A stretch of DNA of 64,000 nt from Akkermansiaceae bacterium. GTDB taxonomy: Bacteria; Verrucomicrobiota; Verrucomicrobiia; Verrucomicrobiales; Akkermansiaceae. Positions 54,470 to 62,250 of the stretch are shown piece after piece. Both the position numbers and the translations under genes were made by a program. Location: NCBI GenBank assembly GCA_019634595.1, contig JAHCBC010000003.1, positions 372,001-436,000 of the forward strand. Reading direction: 5' to 3'. The notes below the pieces were generated by a model, which searched no databases, was not told the DNA's origin, and worked only from the letters and a program-made list of their open reading frames with translations. The first letter of the stretch is position 1. Each line of letters begins with the position of its first letter.

Positions 54470-54898
54470 ATGATAGCCCGGTCCATATCATCCACTCCGC
54501 AGCGCACCCGCGCACGGGGGATGACATTGCTTGAGCTGACGGTGGTGATCTTCGTCCTGATGGGGCTCGTCTCCATCATGTTCGTGGCGGCCCAGGCGTG
54601 GAAGCGCGGCGCGGACCGCGGCATGTGCGTGATGAACATCCAGGTGGCACAGAAGGCGATCCGCAGTTTCGGCAACCTCTACGGATATACTCCCGGGGAC
54701 TCCGTGACCGGCTTGAAAGACAAGATATTCGCACCGGGTGGATTCATCGAAATGACCCCCGTTTGCAAAGGCGGCGGCACCTATACTTTCGGAGGCACCT
54801 CCGGCGAGGACACCCTCCCCCAGATCGGGCAGGTGTATCTGGAATGCTCCTTCAGCGAAACGCGGAGTCACTCGCTCCCGCCGAACAGCGAGTGGTGA
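54470..54898 (+). CDS. Type II secretion/pilin-like protein (pseudopilin)
   Basis: 142 aa. The prepilin motif GMTLLELTVVIFVLMGLVSIMF (Gly, then TLLE with Glu+5) follows a 17-residue leader, so a prepilin peptidase should cut before MTLLE. The C-terminal part (QKAIRSFGNLYGYTPGDSV...CKGGGTYTFGGTSGEDTLPQIGQVYLEC) is a small globular pilin head with two Cys. It is far from the orphan GspF (2028), so the machine is not encoded here. The 128 bp upstream are AT-rich and probably hold its promoter. Confidence 0.82.
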   Translation: MIARSISSTPQRTRARGMTLLELTVVIFVLMGLVSIMFVAAQAWKRGADRGMCVMNIQVAQKAIRSFGNLYGYTPGDSVTGLKDKIFAPGGFIEMTPVCKGGGTYTFGGTSGEDTLPQIGQVYLECSFSETRSHSLPPNSEW

Positions 54899-54902
54899 GG
54901 AC

Positions 54903-55475
54903 TCAGCCGCGGCCTTGGGCCAGCGCCGCCTCCGTGGCATCCAGCACGCGCCACACTCCCGGTGCGGTATCGCCCAGCGGCAGCTTGCCGATCGCCACAC
55001 GCACCAGCCGCAGGGTGGGGAATCCCACCGCCGCCGTCATCCGCCGGACCTGGCGGTTCTTGCCCTCGGTGAGGGTGAGTTCCATCCAGGAAGTGGGGAT
55101 GGCCTTTCTGAACCTGACGGGAGGATCCCGCGGAGGAAAGTCCGGCTCCGCCTCCAGGAGCCGCGCGCGGCAGGGCCGGGTCCGGTGGCCCTGGATAACG
55201 ATGCCCCCGGCCGCCAGCCGTTTCACGGCATCATCGCCGGGCATGCCCTCCACCTGCACCTGGTAGGTGCGCGGGTGCGCCGCCGAAGGATCGAGGAAGC
55301 GGTGGTTGAAGCCCGGTTCATCCCCCAGCAGCAGCAGCCCCTCGGAATCCAGATCCAGCCGCCCGATGGGATACACCCCTTTCGGAAACCCGAAGTCCGC
55401 CAGCGTGCGCTGGCCCGGCTGGTCCGGCGTGAACTGGCAGAGCACGCCATACGGCTTGTTGAACGCGATCAGCAT
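54903..55475 (-). CDS. Pseudouridine synthase (RsuA/RluE family)
   Basis: 190 aa. Catalytic Asp lies in PIGRLDLDSEGLLLLGDE. Other landmarks: IAFNKPYGVLCQF at the start, RTYQVQVEG, and LTEGKNRQVRRMTAAVGFPTLRLVRVAIG. The absence of an S4 domain is like RluE. It would modify 23S or 16S rRNA. It ends 4 bp from the pseudopilin stop. Confidence 0.87.
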   Translation of the reverse strand: MLIAFNKPYGVLCQFTPDQPGQRTLADFGFPKGVYPIGRLDLDSEGLLLLGDEPGFNHRFLDPSAAHPRTYQVQVEGMPGDDAVKRLAAGGIVIQGHRTRPCRARLLEAEPDFPPRDPPVRFRKAIPTSWMELTLTEGKNRQVRRMTAAVGFPTLRLVRVAIGKLPLGDTAPGVWRVLDATEAALAQGRG

Positions 55476-55485
55476 GATGTCCGCC

Positions 55486-55824
55486 TCATTTCCTGAAGAT
55501 GAAGAACACCGCGCCCGCCATGCAGGCCGCCGCGCCCAGGTAGTTCCACGTGATCTTTTCCTTCATGAAGAAAATCGCGAAGGGAACGAACACCGTCAGG
55601 GTGATCACCTCCTGCATGATCTTCAACTGGGCGACGCTGAACGCCTGGTGGCCGATCCGGTTCGCGGGCACCTGGAACAGGTACTCGAAAAGGGCGACGC
55701 CCCAGGAAAGGAACGCCGCGATCCACCACGGCTTGTCCTTCAGGTCGCGCAGGTGGGCGTACCAGGCGAAGGTCATGAAAATATTCGAAATCGTGAGGAG
55801 GACGATGGTTTTCAAACCGATCAT
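55486..55824 (-). CDS. DMT-type small membrane protein (DUF486)
   Basis: 112 aa, four membrane helices: IVLLTISNIFMTFAWYAHL, WIAAFLSWGVALFEYLFQVPANRIG, the conserved FSVAQLKIMQEVITLTVFVPFAIFFM and YLGAAACMAGAVFFIF. This is DUF486, a single-domain relative of drug/metabolite transporters. Substrate unknown. It sits 10 bp before the pseudouridine synthase start and 38 bp after the TspO gene end, so the three may be one unit. Confidence 0.85.
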   Translation of the reverse strand: MIGLKTIVLLTISNIFMTFAWYAHLRDLKDKPWWIAAFLSWGVALFEYLFQVPANRIGHQAFSVAQLKIMQEVITLTVFVPFAIFFMKEKITWNYLGAAACMAGAVFFIFRK

Positions 55825-55862
55825 GCCGGAGGTGTAGCGGGGGACCGCGCCACCGGCAAGCC

Positions 55863-56354
55863 TCACGCCCGGTTGAGCCAGCCGATGGCCGCGTTCAGGT
55901 AGGTGGCATACATGATCCACAGCAGATACGGCAGGAGCAGGATCGCGGAAAGGTGATCCACCTTTTCCGCGCTGCGGATGGTGAGCGCCAGGAAACCCCA
56001 GATGCAGAAGATGACGGCCAGCGCCTAGCCGATGGCATGCGCGCCGAAAAAGACCGGAGTCCACGCGAGGTTCAGGACGAACTGGATGACGAACAACGTC
56101 ACCGTCCCCATCGCGCGGAGGTGGATGAGACGACCTGCGGCGACGCCCATCAGGACGTAGAGGACACCCCACACCGGACCGAACACCCACGGCGGTGGAT
56201 TTCCCGGAGGTTTCATCAGGTCCTGGTACCATTCCCCGCCGCCCTTCTCCATGGTGAGGCCGACGGCGGTGCCCAGGCCGAGGCAGACCAGCGCACCGGC
56301 GATGGGCCAGAGCCATGCGGAAACTCTTCCGGGAGGTGCTTCTTCATCGGTCAT
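55863..56354 (-). pseudogene. TspO/MBR family protein with an in-frame amber codon
   Basis: From the ATG at 56354 the frame encodes a TspO protein: WLWPIAGALVCLGLGTAVG, WYQDLMKPPGNPPPWVFGPVWGVLYVLMG, VIQFVLNLAWTPVFFGAHAIG. It then hits TAG at 56025-56027. The same frame continues for 53 codons with proper TspO sequence (ALAVIFCIWGFLALTIRS, HLSAILLLPYLLWIMYATYL, NAAIGWLNRA) to a TGA at 55863-55865, giving the normal ~163 residues. The TAG sits where the family usually has Leu or Trp. It is either a null allele, a read-through codon or a sequencing error. TspO binds porphyrins and cholesterol-like ligands in the membrane. Confidence 0.85.
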
Positions 56355-56403
56355 GGAACAAGATTCGTATGAGGCGGCGGGAATTTCAACTTCGACCTCA
56401 CGG

Positions 56404-56470
56404 GGTAGGGGCGCGGCTTCGCCACGACGGTTGGGAAACGCCTCCTCCCTTTCTCCGGCATCCGCATGGA
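56404..56470. repeat. Hairpin unit similar to 21530-21592
   Basis: GGTAGGGGCGCGGCTTCGCC followed by ACGACGGTTGGGAAACGCC resembles the unit after the DEAD-box gene (GCGTGACTTCGTCACGACGG). Both end in CCGCATGGA. Non-coding. Confidence 0.5.
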
Positions 56471-56472
56471 GA

Positions 56473-56574
56473 CTGGGACCGCGGGATGAATCCCGCCCCG
56501 ATTTGCTGGCAGCGCAGAACCGGTCGCTGCCTGGAAGCGGATTCTCCGGGGCGGGATGAATCCCGCGGTCCCAG
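56473..56574. repeat. Inverted repeat with hairpin arms (CGCGGGATGAATCCCGC)
   Basis: The 27-nt arms 56473-56499 and 56548-56574 pair in 25 of 27 positions, and each contains the hairpin GCGGGATGAATCCCGC. It lies between the TspO gene and the divergent small lipoprotein. Confidence 0.85.
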
Positions 56575-56661
56575 TGCTTCCCTCCCAGCCGGAACGGCGG
56601 AGCTGTCACGGAAGATTGAACCATCCTGAATAGCTGCGATACTCCGACCGTCCCACCGCCC

Positions 56662-56880
56662 ATGAAATACCTCCTCATGTCCCTCTCCGCCATCGTCCTC
56701 TCATCCTGCGCCGGGGATCCGGGCCATTTCGACGGAGGGGACGGTCATCGCCGCGGCTCGGGGAATGCCCCGCTGCGGGGACCATCCGCCGGTGACGTCA
56801 TCCGGGACACCCACTACGACCGGGCCAGGCAGAACTACGAGGACCGCACCCACCAGCGCCGCTACGGCCGCTACGATTGA
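56662..56880 (+). CDS. Small lipoprotein
   Basis: 72 aa with signal MKYLLMSLSAIVLSSCAGDP, lipobox LSSC, lipidation at Cys16. The mature chain is Gly/Asp/Arg/Tyr-rich and unstructured: GDVIRDTHYDRARQNYEDR, THQRRYGRYD. No known family. Its final codons reappear at 57427-57474 after the next gene, so this locus was duplicated in part. Confidence 0.6.
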   Translation: MKYLLMSLSAIVLSSCAGDPGHFDGGDGHRRGSGNAPLRGPSAGDVIRDTHYDRARQNYEDRTHQRRYGRYD

Positions 56881-56926
56881 CTCCGGGAAGATTGACTCCC
56901 CACGGCGGCGACGGCGAGGATAGGGC

Positions 56927-57310
56927 ATGATCTCGTCCTTCTCCGGCATATTGTTCCTCCTTGGCTCCCTCCCCGTGCTCATCGCCCTGTGGATCGGTGT
57001 GGTCCACCTTTCCAAAAAAGGGCGTCCCGGCCACTGGTGGTGCATGCTGGCGGGAGCGATCCTGATCACCCTGCAACCCGTTCTCTGGATCGCCGTGGAG
57101 GTGATCTATCGGGCGATGAATGGACCGATGACCCACTACCCCACCACGCTGATGGTCACAAGCCGGGTGTCCACCCTGGGCTATTTGCTTTTCATGATCG
57201 GGTTCGCCATCCATGCCATCCGCCTTTCCCGCATGCGCGGACGCATCGAGGAACTGGAAATGATGAACCTCGCCCAGGCGACGGAACTGGAGCGGCTGCG
57301 GAACCGCTGA
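56927..57310 (+). CDS. Small membrane protein, paralogue 1
   Basis: 127 aa. Three to four hydrophobic segments: GILFLLGSLPVLIALWIGVVHL, WWCMLAGAILITLQPVLWIAVEV, and LGYLLFMIGFAIHAIRL. A charged C-terminal coiled-coil-like tail (RMRGRIEELEMMNLAQATEL) ends the protein. No recognised family. Closely similar to the gene at 57495, with the last ~125 bases almost identical. Confidence 0.65.
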   Translation: MISSFSGILFLLGSLPVLIALWIGVVHLSKKGRPGHWWCMLAGAILITLQPVLWIAVEVIYRAMNGPMTHYPTTLMVTSRVSTLGYLLFMIGFAIHAIRLSRMRGRIEELEMMNLAQATELERLRNR

Positions 57311-57319
57311 GTCCTGTGG

Positions 57320-57363
57320 CTGGGGCATCTTGCCCCAGGCCGTTGCCGGGGCGTCCCGCCCCG
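57320..57363. repeat. Pair of short GC-rich hairpins
   Basis: CTGGGGCATCTTGCCCCAG (57320-57338) and CCGGGGCGTCCCGCCCCGG (57345-57363) are two adjacent perfect or near-perfect hairpins with related sequence, located between the two paralogous genes. Confidence 0.6.
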
Positions 57364-57426
57364 GTCTTCCGTCAAGTTTCGCCCGACGCCTGGAGCAGAC
57401 TTTTTGCGGAAATACCCACTGGCCAT

Positions 57427-57477
57427 TTCGAACTACGAGGACCTCAGACACCAACGCCGCTACGGGCAATTCAATTG
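57427..57477 (+). pseudogene. Remnant of the lipoprotein 3' end
   Basis: Bases 57430-57477 read NYEDLRHQRRYGQFN and stop. The lipoprotein at 56662-56880 ends NYEDRTHQRRYGRYD and stop. No upstream start or signal is present, so this is a duplicated tail and not a gene. Confidence 0.7.
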
Positions 57478-57494
57478 AAGAATCCACGGGATTC

Positions 57495-57881
57495 ATGAAG
57501 ATGGTATCCATGCATCTCGAGATTGGAAAATTTCTCATGGCCACGATCCCTCTCCTGACCTTGCAATGGATCGGAGTGATGGCCCTCCGGAAGACAGAGC
57601 GGACAGGCGCGTGGTGGTGCATGCTCGCTGGAACCGTGAGCTACACCCTCTCGATGGCCTTCCACCTCACCATCTATATCTGGCAGGGACTCTGGGGCCA
57701 CGAAATGTTGATGATGGTATATCATACCACCAGCTACGTCAGGTCCGGCAGCGCCCTGCTTTTCATGATCGGGTTCGCCATCCATGCCGTCCGCCTCTCC
57801 CGGATGCGCGGACGCATCGAGGAACTGGAAATGATGAACCTCGCCCAGGCGACGGAACTGGAGCGGCTGCGGAACCGCTGA
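57495..57881 (+). CDS. Small membrane protein, paralogue 2
   Basis: 128 aa from the ATG at 57495. Same layout as paralogue 1: FLMATIPLLTLQWIGVMALRK, WWCMLAGTVSYTLSMAFHLTIYIW, SGSALLFMIGFAIHAVRL, with the same charged tail ending ATELERLRNR. The N-terminal halves have clearly diverged, while the last 41 residues differ at one position only. Function unknown; tandem duplicate. Confidence 0.65.
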   Translation: MKMVSMHLEIGKFLMATIPLLTLQWIGVMALRKTERTGAWWCMLAGTVSYTLSMAFHLTIYIWQGLWGHEMLMMVYHTTSYVRSGSALLFMIGFAIHAVRLSRMRGRIEELEMMNLAQATELERLRNR

Positions 57882-57888
57882 ATCATGT

Positions 57889-58057
57889 GGCAGGAACCGC
57901 ATTCCATGCGGTCCGGCGGGGAAGATTCCCCATCATCCCAAGATGCCATCCCTGCGAATGATTCACCCGTTTCCAGATGGATAATCGGTGGGATATTGGA
58001 AGCCGGAAGGTATCGGGGGCCGTCCCCTGCCGGACCGCATGGAATGCGGTCCCTGCC
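57889..58057. repeat. ~170-bp palindromic element, copy 2
   Basis: Arms of ~33 nt at 57889-57921 and 58023-58057, each containing ACCGCATTCCATGCGGTCC or its inverse. Total 169 bp. Same family as 24413-24580 and 59759-59929. It lies between the paralogue-2 gene and the convergent gene ending at 58074. Confidence 0.9.
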
Positions 58058-58073
58058 CCGGACAACCGCTGAT

Positions 58074-58358
58074 TCAGGCGTCCGGAGCCTTCACGTGGAA
58101 GGTGCCACGCAGCCACTTGCAACGGAATGGCTCGCCCGCTTCCTCCGGCTTCCAGCCGTTGGCACGGCCGAAGTCGATGCCCAGCGTGACCATGTTGTGG
58201 CTGACCACCTTCGGCAGTTGCGCGATGAAGAGCTGCCCGTTCACACCGGCCACCAATTCGATCACCAGCTCATTGGTTCCCGTCTGATTGCGCATGATCC
58301 AGCGATACATGGTATCGCGGTGGTTGATGTTCTTGAAGACTTTCTGTGGAGGCGGCAC
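58074..58358 (-). CDS. Conserved hypothetical small protein
   Basis: 94 aa with a GTG start at 58358 after AGGAACGGGGC. Sequence PPPQKVFKNINHRDTMYRW, NELVIELVAGVNGQLFIAQL, VVSHNMVTLGIDFGRANGWK, CKWLRGTFHVKAPDA looks like a compact alpha/beta domain. No family recognised. Starts 9 bp after the hemL stop on the same strand, so probably cotranscribed. Confidence 0.55.
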   Translation of the reverse strand: MPPPQKVFKNINHRDTMYRWIMRNQTGTNELVIELVAGVNGQLFIAQLPKVVSHNMVTLGIDFGRANGWKPEEAGEPFRCKWLRGTFHVKAPDA

Positions 58359-58367
58359 GCCCCGTTC

Positions 58368-59654
58368 CTAGATGTTGGAGAGCACCTTGGCAAACACCGA
58401 TAGGGTGTCATCCAGATCCGCCTCGGTGTGGGCCAGCGAAAGGAAGCCGGTCTCATAGGGCGATGGGGCGATGTAGATGCCCTCCTCCAGGCAGCCCCAG
58501 AAGAACTTCCGGAACAGCTCGAGGTCCTGCTTCATCACGTCGTTCACATTGACGATCTCCCGGTCGGTGAAGAACAGGCAGAACATGGAACCGACGCGGT
58601 TCAGGCGGTAGGGGATGCCTTTTTCCTCCATCACGCCGCGCAGGCCTTGCTCGAAGTGGGCGCCGAGCTGGTCGAGCCGGGCGAAGCCGGAGGGCTTGGC
58701 AAGTTCCTTCAACTGGGCGAGACCGGCGGCCATCGCCAGCGGGTTTCCGGAAAGCGTGCCCGCCTGGTAAACCGGGCCGATCGGGGCGAGCATGTCCATC
58801 ACATCCGCCCGGCCGCCGAACGCGCCGACGGGAAGACCACCGCCAATGACCTTGCCGAAGCAACTCAGGTCCGGCGTGAGGTTCTCCAGCCCCTGCACCC
58901 CCGCCCTGCCGAGGCGGAAGCCGGTCATGACTTCGTCGAAGATGAGCAGCGCGCCGTACTTTTTCGTGATGGAGGAAAGCAGGTCGAGGTAACCGGGTTT
59001 CGGGAAAACCAAGCCGGCGTTCGCGGGATACGACTCCACGATGATGGCGGCGATGAGTTCCCCCTGCGCGGCGAAGAGATTCTCCAGCGCCTCCACATCA
59101 TTGTAGGGCAGGACGATGGTTTTTTCCGCGAAGGCGGCGGGCACACCGGCGGAGTCAGGCTCCCCGTGGGTGAGCGCGCCGGAACCGGCGGCGACCAGCA
59201 GCGAGTCGCTGTGGCCGTGGTAGCAGCCGTCGAACTTCACGATGTAGTCGCGTTTCGTGTAGCCGCGCGCGAGGCGGATGGCGGACATGGTGGCCTCCGT
59301 GCCGGAGCTGCACATACGGACCTTTTCCACGGATGGCACCCACTCGACGATGGTGCGGGCCATCTCCACCTCGTAGGGATTCGGGATGCCGAAAGAGACA
59401 CCGTCCTTCGCCACCTCATGGATGGTGTTGGTGATGACGGTGGGCGCGTGGCCGAGGATGTTCGGCCCCCAGGAGCCGATGTAGTCGATGTAGGTTTTCC
59501 CATCCACATCCTCGATGCGGCTGCCCTTCGCCCGGCGGACGAAGAACGGCTCCCCGCCCACATTCCGGAATGCCCGGACGGGTGAGTTCACCCCTCCCGG
59601 GATCAGGGTTTTGGCGGTGGCGAAGAGTTTGGAGGAGATCGACGAGGAGGACAT
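58368..59654 (-). CDS. hemL: Glutamate-1-semialdehyde 2,1-aminomutase
   Basis: 428 aa, normal length. PLP enzyme making 5-aminolevulinate for haem and other tetrapyrroles by the C5 route. Landmarks: LIPGGVNSPVRAFRNVGG, GSWGPNILGHAPT, CSSGTEATMSAIRLARGYTKRD, LLIFDEVMTGFRLG, and the PLP lysine in FGKVIGGGLPVGAFGG. hemA and other hem genes are not here. Confidence 0.97.
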   Translation of the reverse strand: MSSSSISSKLFATAKTLIPGGVNSPVRAFRNVGGEPFFVRRAKGSRIEDVDGKTYIDYIGSWGPNILGHAPTVITNTIHEVAKDGVSFGIPNPYEVEMARTIVEWVPSVEKVRMCSSGTEATMSAIRLARGYTKRDYIVKFDGCYHGHSDSLLVAAGSGALTHGEPDSAGVPAAFAEKTIVLPYNDVEALENLFAAQGELIAAIIVESYPANAGLVFPKPGYLDLLSSITKKYGALLIFDEVMTGFRLGRAGVQGLENLTPDLSCFGKVIGGGLPVGAFGGRADVMDMLAPIGPVYQAGTLSGNPLAMAAGLAQLKELAKPSGFARLDQLGAHFEQGLRGVMEEKGIPYRLNRVGSMFCLFFTDREIVNVNDVMKQDLELFRKFFWGCLEEGIYIAPSPYETGFLSLAHTEADLDDTLSVFAKVLSNI

Positions 59655-59758
59655 GGTTGCGCGGGGATGTTCTCCCGGAAATCCCGGGGCCGCAATCCGT
59701 GAAATTTGCAGGATGGAGCGCGGGCTTCAGTCCAATGCCGTTAAGGATTGGAGGGGAT

Positions 59759-59929
59759 GGCAGGGACCGCATTCCATGCGGTCAGGCTGGGGACGGCAGA
59801 AAAAATCCCGTGATGCCGGATGTGTTGCGGCATGCCCCGCAGGATGGGATCACGCTGTGTCGACAAGGGCGGGATCGTGGGATCGCGGCAGCTTTCCCCA
59901 TCCGGACCGCATGGAATGCGGTCCCTGCC
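59759..59929. repeat. ~170-bp palindromic element, copy 3
   Basis: Arms at 59759-59792 and 59895-59929, again built on GACCGCATTCCATGCGGTC. Total 171 bp with a different middle. It fills nearly half of the 369-bp divergent gap between hemL and the next gene; nothing else is seen there. Confidence 0.9.
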
Positions 59930-60023
59930 TCCCGGCGTCATTTTCCTTTGAATGAATCCGGTGTACCGGACGTCACAGGAGAAACAGGCTTCCGTTTTCC
60001 GCGGATGCCGGTAGATTGATCCA

Positions 60024-60743
60024 ATGAACCGGTGGCTCATCGCGCTCGTCTCCGTCTGTCTCGCGGTTTCCGCGGGGGCCCAGATCAAACGTGCTGACCG
60101 CACCTCGCTCCTCAACTCCGATCCGGATGTGGTCTATCTGGAGGAAACGCTGAAGGACCCCATCGAGCTGGAGGTCATCAAGGAAGCGCCGGTCTTTTCC
60201 GACAAGACGGGAAGCCACCGGCTTGGCTACCTGCGGGCGAACCAACGGGTGAAGCTGGAGGCCATCACGGACAAGGTGTACCGCGTGCGGGGCCAGGGCC
60301 GCAGCGGCGGCATCTCCGGCTGGGTCGGGCCGTGGGCGTTCGCGTCGAAGGACCCCGCGTTCGTGGAGAATCTGAAGAAACTCTACGTCCGCCAGATCGA
60401 GGTGCAGAACCTCATCGCCGCGAAGGCGGTGGCGGTGGGCATGACCATCGACGAAGTCGCCCTCTCTCTGGGCAAGCCGACGAAAACCTCCATGCGCCGG
60501 ACCAGCACCGGCGAGGCGGGGTCATGGGAATTCATCGACTATGAGGAGGTGAAACACTACGTGACCCGCATTGATCCGGTGACCGGCGGGGTTTTCCGCC
60601 AGCTTTCCCACGTCACGCAGGAGGAAAAGAGCAAGACCGCCGTCGAGTTCGAAAACGGCCTCGTCACCGCGGTGACGGAGAGCGAGAACCGGCAGGGAGG
60701 GAATGTGCGGATCATCGTTCCACCGCTCATCTTCAGGTGGTGA
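60024..60743 (+). CDS. Secreted SH3-like protein of unknown function
   Basis: 239 aa with signal MNRWLIALVSVCLAVSAGAQ. An N-terminal SH3-like part (LEVIKEAPVFSDKTGSHRLGYLRANQRVKLEAI...VRGQGRSGGISGWVGPWAF), where the final strand is typical of bacterial SH3 domains. Then a helical piece and VGMTIDEVALSLGKPTKTSMRR, which resembles the SmpA/BamE-like pattern GMTxxEVxxxLGxPT. Probably envelope-located; exact role unknown. Confidence 0.7.
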   Translation: MNRWLIALVSVCLAVSAGAQIKRADRTSLLNSDPDVVYLEETLKDPIELEVIKEAPVFSDKTGSHRLGYLRANQRVKLEAITDKVYRVRGQGRSGGISGWVGPWAFASKDPAFVENLKKLYVRQIEVQNLIAAKAVAVGMTIDEVALSLGKPTKTSMRRTSTGEAGSWEFIDYEEVKHYVTRIDPVTGGVFRQLSHVTQEEKSKTAVEFENGLVTAVTESENRQGGNVRIIVPPLIFRW

Positions 60744-60774
60744 CGACCTCAGGGACCAGGCGGCTCGCGGGTGC

Positions 60775-60799
60775 TGGGAGCGCTGGTCTTCAGACCGGC
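60775..60799. repeat. Single arm of the TGGGAGCGCTGGTCTTCAGA family
   Basis: 25 bases identical to 46451-46475, forming the hairpin GGTCTTCAGACC. It lies between convergent gene ends at 60743 and 60835. No second arm was seen. Confidence 0.75.
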
Positions 60800-60834
60800 G
60801 TCTTCACGTAGTAAAGGGTCCCGGCCCCACGCTT

Positions 60835-62250
60835 TCACTCCGGCAGCATCAACGGTGCCTGCGCATCGCGCGCCGGCAACTGCGGCTTTGCATCCTGTCC
60901 GTGGTCGAACAGCTCGTCCATGCGGTCGAGATACTTCGACATGGGATCCGTCCGGACGTGCTTCCGCTCCTGCAGGCGCTCCTTCAACCGCAGGTAGTCG
61001 TCGAACACGCCGCTGGGATTGCGCGCGCGCGTGATCTCGAACCAGTCGAGGAAATCCACCGCCCGCTCTCCTTTTGCACGCATCAGCTCCCGGGACTGCT
61101 CCAGGGACGCCAGACGCTCCGGCACCTTCGCCGTCTCCCCCCGTTCCAGGGAGGTGAGCACCGCCTGATACTCCACCAGCAACGGCCGATAGGAGGGAAA
61201 GCTGCGGTAGCTGAGACGCCAGATGGCATCCTGGGCGGGTTTGACCGCATCGATCCTTTCCTGCGGTTTCAGGTCGGACAGTTCCTGCCATGAGGACAGG
61301 GGCTTCTCCGCCACGGTTCCTCCCTCCCCGCGGAAGTGGAAGCGCAGCGCCTCATCCAGACCGGTCTCCGTCTCGGCGATGGAAAGGCTGTCGGACAGCG
61401 GGGCGGCACCCTTGTTCGCCATCTGGAGCGCCCACCACTTCTCGAGGCTGTTTTCGGAAAGATTCAGTTCCGGGAAATGCTTCCTGAGCAGGACCGGCAT
61501 CTCCCCCTGGTAGCCCGCCACCTCAGAGAGGAAGGCGCGGAAGCCCTCCTTGCCCATCGGCTGCTCCAGCAGCGCCATCACCAGCGCGCCGGAGGAAACA
61601 CGGAACGCCAGCTTCATCGCGGTGTCCATCTCCTCCTTGGCAGGCCCGGTGACGGAGAACAACTGGTCCATCTGGTAGATCCCCCCCTGCCGGAACAGCG
61701 CCTCATAGTGGCGGCGGTCCGCCTCCTTCAGCCTCCATGCGGTGGCCTCCCGCAGGCCCTCCACCAACCATGGCGGCACGTTGAACTCCTTCTCGGACTC
61801 GTCCGGCTTCCGGCTGCGCAGCGTGCGCTCGTAGATCAGGGCGGATGTCAGCACGGAAGCGAACCGCTCCCGCTCGACGCCGCGCCCCATGTGCGCCCGC
61901 ACCCGCAGGTCGAACGCCTGGTCGTTGAAAAACAACTCCATCATCACCGGCCGCGACGGCGCTGGCTCCCCCGGGGTCCCTGACAGCAGGATGCGGATGG
62001 GCATCACCACCTGTTCCTCCCCCTTCTCCTCGGTCAGCGCACGGAGTTCCTCACGCGTCTGGTCCGCCAGCAAGGCCATGGTCCCGCGCGTGCCACCGTC
62101 GCCACCGGTCACCCGGAAGAGACCGGAACGGCTGACCGCCTCACCGGGCGCGGCCCCGTTGTCCTCCACCACCAGCGTCGCGCGCGGTGCCTCCTGTGCC
62201 ATGGCAAGTGGCAGCAGGACGAGGGAGACGATGAGTGGCGGAAACTTCAT
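60835..62250 (-). CDS. Secreted protein of unknown function
   Basis: 471 aa with signal MKFPPLIVSLVLLPLAMA. Helical body with acidic/basic stretches (EFNVPPWLVEGLREATAWRLKEADRRHYEALFRQGG; AFLSEVAGYQGEMPVLLRKHFPEL), reminiscent of peptidase MA-like folds (the PPWLVEGLRE segment) but lacking an HExxH motif. No catalytic assignment. It starts one base inside the stop of the upstream gene (TGATG), so the two are coupled. Confidence 0.6.
   Translation of the reverse strand: MKFPPLIVSLVLLPLAMAQEAPRATLVVEDNGAAPGEAVSRSGLFRVTGGDGGTRGTMALLADQTREELRALTEEKGEEQVVMPIRILLSGTPGEPAPSRPVMMELFFNDQAFDLRVRAHMGRGVERERFASVLTSALIYERTLRSRKPDESEKEFNVPPWLVEGLREATAWRLKEADRRHYEALFRQGGIYQMDQLFSVTGPAKEEMDTAMKLAFRVSSGALVMALLEQPMGKEGFRAFLSEVAGYQGEMPVLLRKHFPELNLSENSLEKWWALQMANKGAAPLSDSLSIAETETGLDEALRFHFRGEGGTVAEKPLSSWQELSDLKPQERIDAVKPAQDAIWRLSYRSFPSYRPLLVEYQAVLTSLERGETAKVPERLASLEQSRELMRAKGERAVDFLDWFEITRARNPSGVFDDYLRLKERLQERKHVRTDPMSKYLDRMDELFDHGQDAKPQLPARDAQAPLMLPE

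Noticed and set aside
56025..56027. TAG in TspO as a pyrrolysine or other recoded codon
   Set aside because: No downstream stem-loop or pyl genes seen; other genes here use TAG as stop, for example subunit 3 at 9337. A mutation or read error is simpler.
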